From the NCBI RefSeq assembly GCF_009184865.1, contig NZ_CP045096.1, forward strand, positions 7,564,001-7,628,000: a DNA stretch of 64,000 nucleotides, written 5' to 3'. Position numbers and translations under genes: made by a program. Numbering within the stretch: position 1 is the stretch's first letter; every line of letters starts with the position of its first letter. Below the pieces are notes generated by a model that saw only the letters and a program-made list of their open reading frames with translations, had not been told where the DNA came from and ran no database searches. The stretch is from Streptomyces phaeolivaceus. Its GTDB lineage: Bacteria; Actinomycetota; Actinomycetes; Streptomycetales; Streptomycetaceae. Positions 20,721 to 28,438 of this stretch are shown piece after piece.

Positions 20721-20780
20721 CGACACCACCCCCTGACGACACCACCCCCTGACGACACCGCCCGCTCACGACACCGCTCA
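20721..20780. repeat. tandem 16-bp repeats between proline genes
   Basis: CGACACCACCCCCTGA occurs twice exactly (20721-20736, 20737-20752), then as a diverged copy (20753-20768) and a shortened one (20769-20780). It fills nearly the whole gap between the two proline-catabolism genes, just before the P5CDH ribosome site. Confidence 0.85.
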
Positions 20781-20801
20781 CGTCAAGGAGACATGGAAAC
20801 C

Positions 20802-22433
20802 ATGGACGCTGTGACCCAGGTCCCCACCCCCGTCAACGAGCCGGTGCACGGCTATGCCCCCGGCTCGCCCGAGCGCGCCCGGCTGGAGGCCAAGCTGAAG
20901 GAGCTGGCCGAGAACCCGGTCGATCTGCCGATGACCATCGGCGGGGAGAAGCGGATGGGCGGCGGCGACCGCTTCGACGTCGTACAGCCGCACAACCACA
21001 AGGCCCGCCTCGGCACCTACGGCAACGCCACCCGGCAGGACGCCCAGGACGCCATCGACGCGGCCCTCGCCGCCGCGCCCGCCTGGCGCGCGATGTCCTT
21101 CGACGACCGCGCCGCGATCATCCTGCGCGCCGCCGAACTCCTCGCCGGGCCCTGGCGCGAGACGCTCGCCGCCTCCACCATGCTCGGCCAGTCGAAGACC
21201 GCCCAGCAGGCCGAGATCGACTGTCCCTGCGAGCTGGTCGACTTCTGGCGCTTCAACGTCAAGTACGCCCGTGACCTGCTCGCCGAGCAGCCCCCGGCGA
21301 ACTCCCCGGGCGTCTGGAACCGCCTCGACCACCGCCCCCTCGAAGGATTCGTCTACGCGATCACGCCCTTCAACTTCAGCGCCATCGCGGGCAATCTGCC
21401 GACCGCCCCGGCCCTCATGGGCAATGTGGTCGTCTGGAAGCCCTCGCCCACCCAGACGCACGCCGCCGTGCTGCTGATGCGGCTGCTGGAGGAGGCCGGG
21501 CTGCCCAAGGGCGTCATCAACCTCGTCACCGGCGACGGCATCGAGGTCTCCGAGGTGGCCCTCGAACACCGTGATCTCGCCGGCATCCACTTCACCGGCT
21601 CGACCAAGACCTTCCAGTACCTGTGGAAGACGGTCGGCGCGAACATCGAGAAGTACCGCTCCTACCCGCGGTTGGTCGGGGAGACCGGCGGCAAGGACTT
21701 CGTGGTCGCCCACCCGAGCGCCGACCGCGCCGTGCTCAAGACCGCCCTCACCCGGGGTGCCTTCGAGTACCAGGGGCAGAAGTGCAGCGCGACCTCCCGG
21801 GCGTACATCCCGGCGTCGATCTGGAACTCCGGCTTCAAGGAGGAGTTCGCGGCGGAGGTCGACTATCTGACCATGGGCGATGTCACCGACCTGGCGAACT
21901 TCGTCGGCGCCGTCATCGACGAACGCTCCTTCGCCAAGAACAAGGCAGCCATCGACCGTGCCAAGGCCGACCCGACCTGCACGATCGTCGCGGGCGGCTC
22001 CTACGACGACTCGGTGGGCTACTTCGTCCGCCCGACCGTCGTCGAGTGCACCGACCCGGCCAACGAGGTCTTCACCACCGAGTACTTCGGCCCGTTCCTC
22101 GCCGTGCACGTCTACGAGGACGACCGGTACGAGGAGATGCTGACCCAGATGGAGTCGGTGTCGGCCTACGCGCTGACCGGCTCCGTCATCTCGGGCGACC
22201 GGGCGGCGGCGGCGCACACGATGGAGAAGCTGCGCTACGCGGCCGGCAACTTCTACATCAACGACAAGTCCACCGGGGCGGTCGTCGGGCAGCAGCCGTT
22301 CGGCGGGGGCCGCGCCTCCGGCACCAACGACAAGGCCGGGGCCCCGCAGAACCTGATGCGCTGGACCCTGACCCGGGCCATCAAGGAGACCCTGGTCGCG
22401 CCGACGGACTACACGTACCCGCACATGGGCTGA
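20802..22433 (+). CDS. L-glutamate gamma-semialdehyde (P5C) dehydrogenase
   Basis: 543-aa aldehyde dehydrogenase that completes proline breakdown to glutamate with NAD+. Motifs: LVGETGGKD with catalytic Glu294, and GQKCSATSRAYIP with nucleophile Cys328; FGGGRASGTNDKAG is typical of P5CDH. AAGGAG (20785-20790) precedes; ATG 20802 leaves an 11-nt spacing, while ATG 20793 would be only 2 nt away. It is co-directional with proline dehydrogenase, so substrate passes directly within one operon product set. Confidence 0.95.
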   Translation: MDAVTQVPTPVNEPVHGYAPGSPERARLEAKLKELAENPVDLPMTIGGEKRMGGGDRFDVVQPHNHKARLGTYGNATRQDAQDAIDAALAAAPAWRAMSFDDRAAIILRAAELLAGPWRETLAASTMLGQSKTAQQAEIDCPCELVDFWRFNVKYARDLLAEQPPANSPGVWNRLDHRPLEGFVYAITPFNFSAIAGNLPTAPALMGNVVVWKPSPTQTHAAVLLMRLLEEAGLPKGVINLVTGDGIEVSEVALEHRDLAGIHFTGSTKTFQYLWKTVGANIEKYRSYPRLVGETGGKDFVVAHPSADRAVLKTALTRGAFEYQGQKCSATSRAYIPASIWNSGFKEEFAAEVDYLTMGDVTDLANFVGAVIDERSFAKNKAAIDRAKADPTCTIVAGGSYDDSVGYFVRPTVVECTDPANEVFTTEYFGPFLAVHVYEDDRYEEMLTQMESVSAYALTGSVISGDRAAAAHTMEKLRYAAGNFYINDKSTGAVVGQQPFGGGRASGTNDKAGAPQNLMRWTLTRAIKETLVAPTDYTYPHMG

Positions 22434-22448
22434 CATCGGCCACCGACA

Positions 22449-22489
22449 GCGGCGCCCGGCTCCTCCACCAGGGAGGTGCCGGGCGCCGC
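22449..22489 (+). terminator. terminator after P5C dehydrogenase
   Basis: GGCGCCCGGC (22451-22460) pairs with GCCGGGCGCC (22478-22487), extended outward, with an inner CTCC/GGGAG stem. No T-run, as is usual in Streptomyces. Confidence 0.75.
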
Positions 22490-22760
22490 CATGTCCGACG
22501 AGATCATGGAAGCCGCAGGTCAACACGGTGTGACCCAACCCACCGTCTCAGATAGTAGGAAGTCCGACTACTTGTAGAGACAGACGCGCGCCCCTCACCT
22601 AGCTTTGTAGGAGCCGAACGTCTCGCTCGATCCAGCGAATGGCGGTCGTGAGCCGGAGCCCGAGGCAGGCAACCCCTGCGGCCCCGCTCCCCGCCCCACC
22701 CGGCGTCTCGTACACCTCCCGTTTCCGTACTCCGCAATGCCTCGAAGGAGTCGATTCCCC
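22490..22760. other. gene-free region before small basic protein
   Basis: About 270 bp. It holds a short dyad AGTAG-N9-CTACT (22554-22572) in an unusually AT-rich patch and then a GTAG-containing stretch, likely the promoter area of the small gene at 22761. No gene is supported. Confidence 0.4.
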
Positions 22761-22892
22761 ATGGCCGAGACGACCGTCCGCCGCCGAGTCCGTCACGTTT
22801 CGCGGACCACCGAGTCCGACCGCAAGAACGCTGCCGCCGCCCTCCAGCGCGCCCTCGACCGCAGGGACAACGGCGGTTCGACCGGGCACTGA
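22761..22892 (+). CDS. small basic protein of 43 aa, unknown function
   Basis: The ORF begins MAETTVRRRVRHVSRT and is rich in Arg, with an Ala-rich middle (KNAAAALQRALD). AAGGAG at 22745-22750 lies 10 nt before the ATG, and a hairpin at 22912-22934 follows the stop. It has no cysteines and no membrane segment. The strong ribosome site, terminator and codon bias (third-position GC) support it as real. Nucleic-acid binding is possible from charge but is not shown. Confidence 0.7.
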   Translation: MAETTVRRRVRHVSRTTESDRKNAAAALQRALDRRDNGGSTGH

Positions 22893-22911
22893 GCGCCCCC
22901 ACCAGCCGGGA

Positions 22912-22934
22912 GCCGCACCCGTTCGCGGTGCGGC
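22912..22934 (+). terminator. hairpin after small basic protein gene
   Basis: GCCGCACC (22912-22919) and GGTGCGGC (22927-22934) form a perfect 8-bp stem 19 bp after the stop. Confidence 0.55.
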
Positions 22935-22950
22935 GCGGCCGTGGGAGGAC

Positions 22951-23010
22951 GACTCACGCGCCGCGCCGTACTCCGAAGCGGACTCAGCCGCCGCGCCGTA
23001 CCTCGAAGTG
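22951..23010. repeat. 30-bp tandem duplication at phosphatase 3' end
   Basis: 22951-22980 and 22981-23010 are adjacent copies with about 25 of 30 positions equal, both starting GACTCA and sharing CGCCGCGCCGTAC. The second copy contains the last codons and stop (22984-22986) of the phosphatase; the first lies just beyond the stop. Confidence 0.75.
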
Positions 23011-24600
23011 GTCGATGCGCTCGCCGTCCTGGGCCAGTGCCGACACCTTCAGGGCCGGCCGCGCGCCGCTCTCCGCCTCGACCGAGAGCAGCGAGAAGCC
23101 CCGGTAGCGCACCCGCGACCACTCCACCGTCTCCGCCTTCGACCTGCGCGACCTGGTCCACTCGAAGGTCTCGACGGCCTCGTGGCGGGTGACGTGCCCC
23201 TCGTAGCTCTCCTTCACGCCGGACGGGAAGCCGTACAGATCGCGCCCGCCGCCGCCCGCCGTCACATACACGATCCCGTCCCGGGTCGGGTCGGTCGACG
23301 CGCCGATGGGGACCGCCCTGCCGACCGCGCCGTCCTTGACCGCGTCGGTCCGCTCGTAGACATGGTTGTGGCCGTTGATCACCAGATCCACCTGGTGCTT
23401 GGTGAACAGCGGCAGCCAGGTGTCGCGGATACCGCCGTCGGAGGCGTGCGCGGACGTCGAGTAGGCGCAGTGGTGGAAGAAGACGACGACGAAATCGACG
23501 CCCTTCGCCGCCCGCAGCTCACCCAGCTTCCTGTCCAGCCACTCGGTCTGCCGGCCGCCGGAGTAACCGAAGTTGGCGGGGATCTCGTACGACACGTCGT
23601 TCGCGTCCAGCGCCACGAAGCCGACGTTGCCGTAGGTGAACGCGTACACCCCCGGGGACGAGCGCGGGTCGAAGCCGTTGTCCGGGAGGGACCAGCGGGC
23701 GACCTGGCCGCCGTAGCCGTCCGGTGAGTACCAGGCCTCCATGTCGTGGTTGCCGGTCGTCACCATCCAGGGCACGGACCGGGCCACCGACTCGTTCTGC
23801 TTGAGGAACAGATCCCAGAACGCGGGGTCGTAGCCGTCCGACTCCACCCCCTTGCCGTTGCCGTTCGCGTAGCAGATGTCCCCGGCGTGCAGATGGAACG
23901 CGGGCTTCTGGCGGACGATCAGATTGTCGTTGGCCGCCGCGGCCTTGCCGACGCCCTGGTCGCCGAACGCGGTGAACACGAACTTCTCGGGCGAGGCGGG
24001 CGCGGTGCGGAAGGTGCTGATCGTGGAGCGGTGGGCCGGGGCGGCCGGGTCGAAGCCCTCGTGGCCGACGCCGTAGTAGTACGTCGTGCCGGGGCGCAGC
24101 CCGTCCAGGGCCGCGTGCAGGTAGTACTGGTCCAGCTCCAGGCGTACGCCGTCGACGCCCGGTGTGTGCAGGTCGCGGACCTCGGCGTCGATCTTCCGGC
24201 TCAGCTCGTCCGGCTTCGGCCCCACCCGGATGTACGGCTTCCGCACCGCGAGCGGCACCTGCCAGGAGATCCGCATCTCCGTCCTCGGGTCGGCTCCGAA
24301 GGCCAGATGGCGGCCGAAGGGGGTGACGGCGGCGCCGGGCAGCTTGGAGGTGGCGGGCGACGGGGACGAGGACGCCGAGGTCGTCGCGTTGGGCGAGGCC
24401 GACGAACCGGAACCGCCGCAGCCGGTCAGCAGTCCGCCCGCCGCGAGCGAGCCGGCCGTCACCAGGGTGCGGCGCCGGGTCAGCTTCGTCCGCAGGTACT
24501 CGTGCTGCTCGGCCATGCTCATCCGGCGCGCGAGCTGCGGCGGGATGCCGAAGTCGGGTACGGGGGGTCCGGGGGGTGTCCCCCTGGAAAGCAGGGTCAT
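22984..24600 (-). CDS. Tat-exported purple acid phosphatase-like metallophosphoesterase, lipoprotein
   Basis: 538-aa secreted phosphatase. The N-terminus has twin arginines in TRRRTLV (42-44) and a lipobox LLTGC with Cys61, so it is Tat-translocated and lipid-anchored. A fibronectin-like N-domain comes first, then the calcineurin-type metal site: GDQG, GDICY, GNHD, FFHH and GHNHVYERT, the five blocks of purple acid phosphatases. ATG 24600 gives the family start region ending ARRMSMAEQHEYLR; the ribosome site is weak (GGGA). It is divergent from leuB. It likely scavenges phosphate from esters. Confidence 0.9.
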   Translation of the reverse strand: MTLLSRGTPPGPPVPDFGIPPQLARRMSMAEQHEYLRTKLTRRRTLVTAGSLAAGGLLTGCGGSGSSASPNATTSASSSPSPATSKLPGAAVTPFGRHLAFGADPRTEMRISWQVPLAVRKPYIRVGPKPDELSRKIDAEVRDLHTPGVDGVRLELDQYYLHAALDGLRPGTTYYYGVGHEGFDPAAPAHRSTISTFRTAPASPEKFVFTAFGDQGVGKAAAANDNLIVRQKPAFHLHAGDICYANGNGKGVESDGYDPAFWDLFLKQNESVARSVPWMVTTGNHDMEAWYSPDGYGGQVARWSLPDNGFDPRSSPGVYAFTYGNVGFVALDANDVSYEIPANFGYSGGRQTEWLDRKLGELRAAKGVDFVVVFFHHCAYSTSAHASDGGIRDTWLPLFTKHQVDLVINGHNHVYERTDAVKDGAVGRAVPIGASTDPTRDGIVYVTAGGGGRDLYGFPSGVKESYEGHVTRHEAVETFEWTRSRRSKAETVEWSRVRYRGFSLLSVEAESGARPALKVSALAQDGERIDHFEVRRGG

Positions 24601-24753
24601 GTCGACGAAGTTCCCAGCGAATCCCAACACCCGCCCCCCGTACGGGTGAACGCGGGGTGACGTGTGGGCACCGTCACCTTCCGGCCACCCCCTCGTGCGT
24701 CCGTATCGCGGACACGTCATGTCATCCCCTGGGACAAGGAGTACGGTGCCGTC

Positions 24754-25797
24754 ATGTCTCGCAGCCTCAATCTCGCAGTGATCCCCGGTGACGGCATCGG
24801 TCAGGAAGTCGTGGCCCAGGGACTCAAGGTCCTCTCCGCCGTCCTTCCGCAGGATGTGAAGCTGGAGACCAAGGAGTACGACTTCGGCGCCAAGCGCTAC
24901 CACGCGACGGGTGAGACCCTCACCGACGCCGACCTCGACGCGCTGAAGCGGCACGACGCGATCCTGCTGGGCGCCATCGGCGACCCGAGCGTCCCCTCCG
25001 GGGTCCTGGAGCGCGGCTTCCTGCTCAAGCTCCGCTTCGCCTTCGACCACCACGTCAACCTGCGTCCGTCGAAGCTGCTCCCCGGTGTCGCCACCCCGCT
25101 CGCCGGTCAGCCCGAGATCGACTTCGTCGTGGTCCGCGAGGGCACCGAGGGCCCGTACACGGGCAACGGCGGCACCATCAGGAAGGGCACCGAGCACGAG
25201 GTCGCCACCGAGGTCTCCGTGAACACGGCCTTCGGTGTCGAGCGCGTGGTCCGCGACGCCTTCGCCCGCGCCCAGGCCCGCCCGCGCAAGAAGCTCACCC
25301 TCGTCCACAAGAACAATGTGCTGGCCTTCGCCGGTCACCTGTGGACGAACATCTTCAACAAGGTGGCCGAGGAGTTCCCCGAGGTCACCACCGACTACAT
25401 CCACGTCGACGCGGCCACCATCTACCTGGTGACCGACCCGGCCCGGTTCGACGTGATCGTCACCGACAACCTCTTCGGCGACATCATCACCGACCTCGCC
25501 GCCGCCGTCTCCGGCGGTATCGGCGTCGCGGCCTCCGGCAACATCAACCCGTCCGGAGAGTTCCCGTCCATGTTCGAGCCGGTGCACGGCTCGGCCCCGG
25601 ACATCGCCGGCCAGGCCAAGGCCGACCCCTCCGCCACGGTCCTGTCCGTCGCCCTGCTCCTGCGCCACCTCGGCTACGAGGCCGAGGCCGTGCGCATCGA
25701 GGAGGCCGTCTCCGCCGACCTCGCGGAGCGTGTCGGCAAGCCCGCCCGTTCGACGGACGAGATCGGCGACGCCCTCGCCGTACGAGTAGCCGGCTGA
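24754..25797 (+). CDS. leuB: 3-isopropylmalate dehydrogenase
   Basis: 347-aa NAD+-dependent decarboxylating dehydrogenase, third step of leucine synthesis. Family marks: [11 protein letters not shown] at the N-terminus, [15 protein letters not shown], the substrate helix around [19 protein letters not shown], and [17 protein letters not shown] 24754 follows AAGGAG at 12 nt. It is a single gene, divergent from the phosphatase and followed by a strong terminator, so it is separate from leuCD at 57809. Confidence 0.96.
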   Translation: MSRSLNLAVIPGDGIGQEVVAQGLKVLSAVLPQDVKLETKEYDFGAKRYHATGETLTDADLDALKRHDAILLGAIGDPSVPSGVLERGFLLKLRFAFDHHVNLRPSKLLPGVATPLAGQPEIDFVVVREGTEGPYTGNGGTIRKGTEHEVATEVSVNTAFGVERVVRDAFARAQARPRKKLTLVHKNNVLAFAGHLWTNIFNKVAEEFPEVTTDYIHVDAATIYLVTDPARFDVIVTDNLFGDIITDLAAAVSGGIGVAASGNINPSGEFPSMFEPVHGSAPDIAGQAKADPSATVLSVALLLRHLGYEAEAVRIEEAVSADLAERVGKPARSTDEIGDALAVRVAG

Positions 25798-25833
25798 CCT
25801 GCCGCGCTCACTCGAATTCTCCGAATTCCTCCG

Positions 25834-25866
25834 AAGCCGCCGGGTCGCACCTGCACCCGGCGGCTT
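25834..25866 (+). terminator. terminator after leuB
   Basis: AAGCCGCCGGGT (25834-25845) and ACCCGGCGGCTT (25855-25866) form a perfect 12-bp stem with a 9-nt loop, followed by TCGT. Confidence 0.85.
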
Positions 25867-25950
25867 TCGTATGTCCCCGCCGGGTGTCACCATCATCCCT
25901 GGGTCGTATTCACACCGTTTTCACGCCGTTTTCGTCCGCCGACTCCGCTT

Positions 25951-25958
25951 GCGATAAT
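25951..25958 (+). promoter_or_regulatory. candidate extended -10 promoter of ilvE
   Basis: GATAAT at 25953-25958 is preceded by TGC, giving an extended -10 (TGnGATAAT) in a GC-rich setting. The -35 region (TTCGTC, 25931-25936) is weak. Transcription from about 25965 would include the upstream ORF at 25977. Confidence 0.45.
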
Positions 25959-25976
25959 CGAACGCGGAGCCGCCGA

Positions 25977-26072
25977 ATGAGGCAGTGCTCGGGCGTCCTA
26001 GCACTCGCCACCGGCGGTGCGGATGTGCACGCGGCCCGTCACACACAACCGGTGAAGGACAACCACTCATGA
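25977..26072 (+). CDS. upstream ORF of ilvE (31 aa), possible leader
   Basis: A 31-codon ORF starting [14 protein letters not shown] whose TGA overlaps the ilvE ATG (TCATGA). GGAG lies 7 nt before its ATG and a candidate -10 lies 19 nt upstream. It carries Val-Leu-Ala-Leu with a CTA codon, which is rare in this genome, inside a hairpin formed by AGTGCT and AGCACT. No terminator follows, so coupling of translation to ilvE is more likely than classical attenuation. Confidence 0.45.
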   Translation: MRQCSGVLALATGGADVHAARHTQPVKDNHS

Positions 26073-27154
26073 CGACCACGATCGAGCTCAAGCCCTCCGC
26101 GAGTCCGCTCTCCGACGCCGAGCGCGACGCGGTCCTGGCCAACCCCGGCTTCGGCCGCCACTTCACCGACCACATGGTCGTCATCAAGTGGACCGAGGGC
26201 CGCGGCTGGCACGACGGCCAGCTCGTTCCGTACGCGCCGCTCTCCCTGGACCCGGCCACCATGGTCCTGCACTACGCGCAGGAGATCTTCGAGGGTCTGA
26301 AGGCCTACCGGCAGCCGGACGGGTCGGTCGCCACCTTCCGCCCGGAGAAGAACGCGGCCCGCTTCCAGGCCTCCGCCCGCCGGCTCGGCATGCCGGAACT
26401 GCCGGTCGAGACGTTCATCGAGGCCTGTGACGCGCTGGTGCGCCAGGACCAGGCCTGGGTCCCGGCCCACGGCGGCGAGGAATCCCTCTATCTGCGGCCC
26501 TTCATGATCGCCACCGAGGTCGGCCTGGGCGTCAAGCCGGCCGGCGAGTACCTCTTCCTGGTCATCGCCTCCCCGGCCGGCGCCTACTTCCCCGGTGGCG
26601 TGAAGCCCGTCTCCATCTGGGTCTCCGAGGACCACGTCCGCGCGGTCCCCGGCGGCATGGGCGACGCCAAGACCGGCGGCAACTACGCGGCCTCCCTGCT
26701 CGCCCAGGCCGAGGCGGCGGCCGAGGGCTGCGCTCAGGTCTGCTACCTCGACGCGGTCGAGCGCAAGTGGGTCGAGGAGCTGGGCGGCATGAACCTGTAC
26801 TTCGTGTACGGCGACCGCATCGTCACCCCCTCCCTCACCGGCTCCATCCTGGAGGGCGTCACCCGCGACTCCCTGCTCAGCGTCGCCGCCGACCTCGGCC
26901 ACACCGCCGAGGAGGGCCGGATCTCCATCGACCAGTGGCAGGCCGACTCCGAGAGCGGCGCCCTCACCGAGGTCTTCGCCTGCGGTACGGCCGCCGTCAT
27001 CACCCCCGTCGGCACGGTCAAGCGCACCGGCGCCGCCTGGCAGCAGTCCGGCGGCGAGCCCGGCCCGGTCACCCTCAAGCTCCGCGAGGCGCTGCTGAAC
27101 ATCCAGCGCGGCACGGTCGAGGACAAGCACGGCTGGATGCACGAGCTGGGCTGA
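26069..27154 (+). CDS. ilvE: branched-chain amino acid aminotransferase
   Basis: 361-aa fold-type IV PLP enzyme, final step of Val, Leu and Ile synthesis (2-oxo acid plus glutamate). The PLP lysine lies in [40 protein letters not shown] is the substrate and phosphate-site region. ATG 26069 has GAAGGA 9 nt upstream and overlaps the stop of an upstream ORF. It is followed by an 18-bp-stem terminator, so it is its own unit. Confidence 0.96.
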   Translation: MTTTIELKPSASPLSDAERDAVLANPGFGRHFTDHMVVIKWTEGRGWHDGQLVPYAPLSLDPATMVLHYAQEIFEGLKAYRQPDGSVATFRPEKNAARFQASARRLGMPELPVETFIEACDALVRQDQAWVPAHGGEESLYLRPFMIATEVGLGVKPAGEYLFLVIASPAGAYFPGGVKPVSIWVSEDHVRAVPGGMGDAKTGGNYAASLLAQAEAAAEGCAQVCYLDAVERKWVEELGGMNLYFVYGDRIVTPSLTGSILEGVTRDSLLSVAADLGHTAEEGRISIDQWQADSESGALTEVFACGTAAVITPVGTVKRTGAAWQQSGGEPGPVTLKLREALLNIQRGTVEDKHGWMHELG

Positions 27155-27175
27155 CGCCGGCCGTACCTCCCCCTC

Positions 27176-27216
27176 GGCAGGGCCGCCGCGGACATCTCGT
27201 CCGCGGCGGCCCTGCC
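27176..27216 (+). terminator. terminator after ilvE
   Basis: A perfect 18-bp stem, 27176-27193 with 27199-27216, and a 5-nt loop (ATCTC). No T-run. Confidence 0.88.
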
Positions 27217-27235
27217 GCGTTCTGGCCCCCTTCCA

Positions 27236-27321
27236 TTAGAGCGTTGCTCAATCGAGAGTCGCCTTCCTGCTTCGCGTTCTTCCTCGCGTGGGCCCCTCCT
27301 GTTTGGAGTGATGTTCTAAAC
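27236..27321. promoter_or_regulatory. paired operator-like sites before TetR gene
   Basis: TTAGAGCGTTGCTCAA (about 27236-27251) and, inverted, TTTAGAACATCACTCCAAA (about 27302-27321) share TTAGAnCnTnnCTCnA. Both lie in a locally AT-rich patch just before the TetR gene. They are possible autoregulatory sites, by position and symmetry only. Confidence 0.45.
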
Positions 27322-27336
27322 CGAGGGAGTGAGGAG

Positions 27337-28068
27337 GTGCCGGACCCGGCAGCCGAGGACGGACGTCCGGCGTCAGGTAGAAACGTACCGATGACCACGC
27401 CACCGCCACCGCCCCCGTCGCCGCCCTCACCCGCGTCCTCGCCACGCCTCACGCCCCCCACGGCGGCCCGGCGCCGCAACACCGCCCCGCCCCGCGAGGA
27501 CGTCCTCGCCGCCGCCATGCGCATGATCGCCGAACGGGGCCCGGAGAAGCTGACCATGGCGGCGCTCGGCCGTGCGGTCGGCATGAGCAGCGGCCATCTC
27601 CTCTACTACTTCCACTCCAAGCACGAACTGCTGCTGCGGACCCTGGAGTGGAGCGAGGACCGGCTCGGCGCGGAACGCGCCCGGCTGCTCACCCGGACGG
27701 GCACCGCCCGCGAACGGCTGGAAGCGTATGTGGACCTGTACGTCCCGGACGGCCACCGCGACCCGCACTGGACGCTCTGGCTGGAGGTCTGGAACCGCTC
27801 GCAGAACGCCGCCGACGACGCCCGCGACCGGCAGGCCGCCATCGAGGGAGCCCGGCACCGCGACCTGGTGGCGCTGCTCGCGGAGGGGGTGTCGAAGGAG
27901 GAGTTCCGCGCGGTGGACCCGGACCGGTTCGCCGCCCGGCTGCGGGCCCTGCTCGACGGCTTCTCCATCCATGTGGCCATCGGCCTGCGCGGGACGGACC
28001 GTGACCAGATCCTGTCCCACGTACGGGAGTTCCTCGACGAGTCACTGGGCCGACAGCGCCGGTCGTGA
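27337..28068 (+). CDS. TetR-family transcriptional regulator (BetI-like)
   Basis: 243-aa regulator. A Pro-rich N-terminal tail (about 1-50) is followed by a TetR HTH with LTMAALGRAVGMSSGHLLYYF and a C-terminal ligand domain with WLEVWNRSQNAADD, a type seen in BetI-like proteins. GTG 27337 has GAGGGAG 7 nt upstream and is preferred; ATG 27391 lacks a ribosome site. No divergent target gene is present, so it may regulate itself and distant genes. Confidence 0.85.
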   Translation: MPDPAAEDGRPASGRNVPMTTPPPPPPSPPSPASSPRLTPPTAARRRNTAPPREDVLAAAMRMIAERGPEKLTMAALGRAVGMSSGHLLYYFHSKHELLLRTLEWSEDRLGAERARLLTRTGTARERLEAYVDLYVPDGHRDPHWTLWLEVWNRSQNAADDARDRQAAIEGARHRDLVALLAEGVSKEEFRAVDPDRFAARLRALLDGFSIHVAIGLRGTDRDQILSHVREFLDESLGRQRRS

Positions 28069-28152
28069 CACTCGCGGACCCGCGATCGACCGCCCGGTGA
28101 TCACGGACGGCCACGGGATGATCAGCGCGCTGTTCGCATCCTGAGACGGACG

Positions 28153-28187
28153 GTGAGCGCGGGGACGGATTGTGCCAGACTGCCCCC
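28153..28187 (+). promoter_or_regulatory. candidate cimA promoter
   Basis: GTGAGC at 28153-28158 and CAGACT at 28176-28181 are spaced 17 nt apart. The leader GTG comes 6 nt after the -10, so the leader peptide would be translated from a leaderless mRNA. Both hexamers are weak matches. Confidence 0.4.
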
Positions 28188-28238
28188 GTGCTCTCGTTCG
28201 CCACGATTATTGGCAGCAGGCGCGCCGGTCCGCAGTGA
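28188..28238 (+). CDS. cimA leader peptide with Ile-Ile
   Basis: A 16-codon ORF, MLSFATIIGSRRAGPQ, 200 bp before cimA. The tandem isoleucine codons are both ATT (28206-28211), AT-rich codons that are uncommon in this genome, so they stand out. A T-tailed hairpin at 28294-28318 follows. The citramalate route makes 2-oxobutyrate for isoleucine, so Ile-controlled attenuation fits. Activity is inferred from layout. Confidence 0.65.
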   Translation: MLSFATIIGSRRAGPQ

Positions 28239-28293
28239 CCGTCACGTACGACCAGGTACGGGCGGCCATCGTCGTCTTCGACCCGCGCGCAGA

Positions 28294-28318
28294 CCTCTCG
28301 CACCCGCGAGGGGTTTTT
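28294..28318 (+). terminator. cimA attenuator terminator
   Basis: CCTCTCGC (28294-28301) pairs with GCGAGGGG (28306-28313), including one T-G pair, with loop ACCC, followed by TTTTTCGCTTTT. It lies 120 bp before the cimA start and 55 bp after the leader peptide. Confidence 0.8.
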
Positions 28319-28438
28319 CGCTTTTCTGGCCCACCTTCAGCCGGGAGCGCAGCGTGAGGGACCATTGGGGGCGGTGGAGCCGGTCATTCCGGTACAGACC
28401 GAGATCCAGCGGGATCCAACAGCAGGAGCCTTGACACC

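Noticed and set aside
28172..28357. ORF of 61 codons crossing the cimA attenuator
   Set aside because: It would read through the terminator hairpin; the shorter frame with Ile-Ile fits attenuation better.
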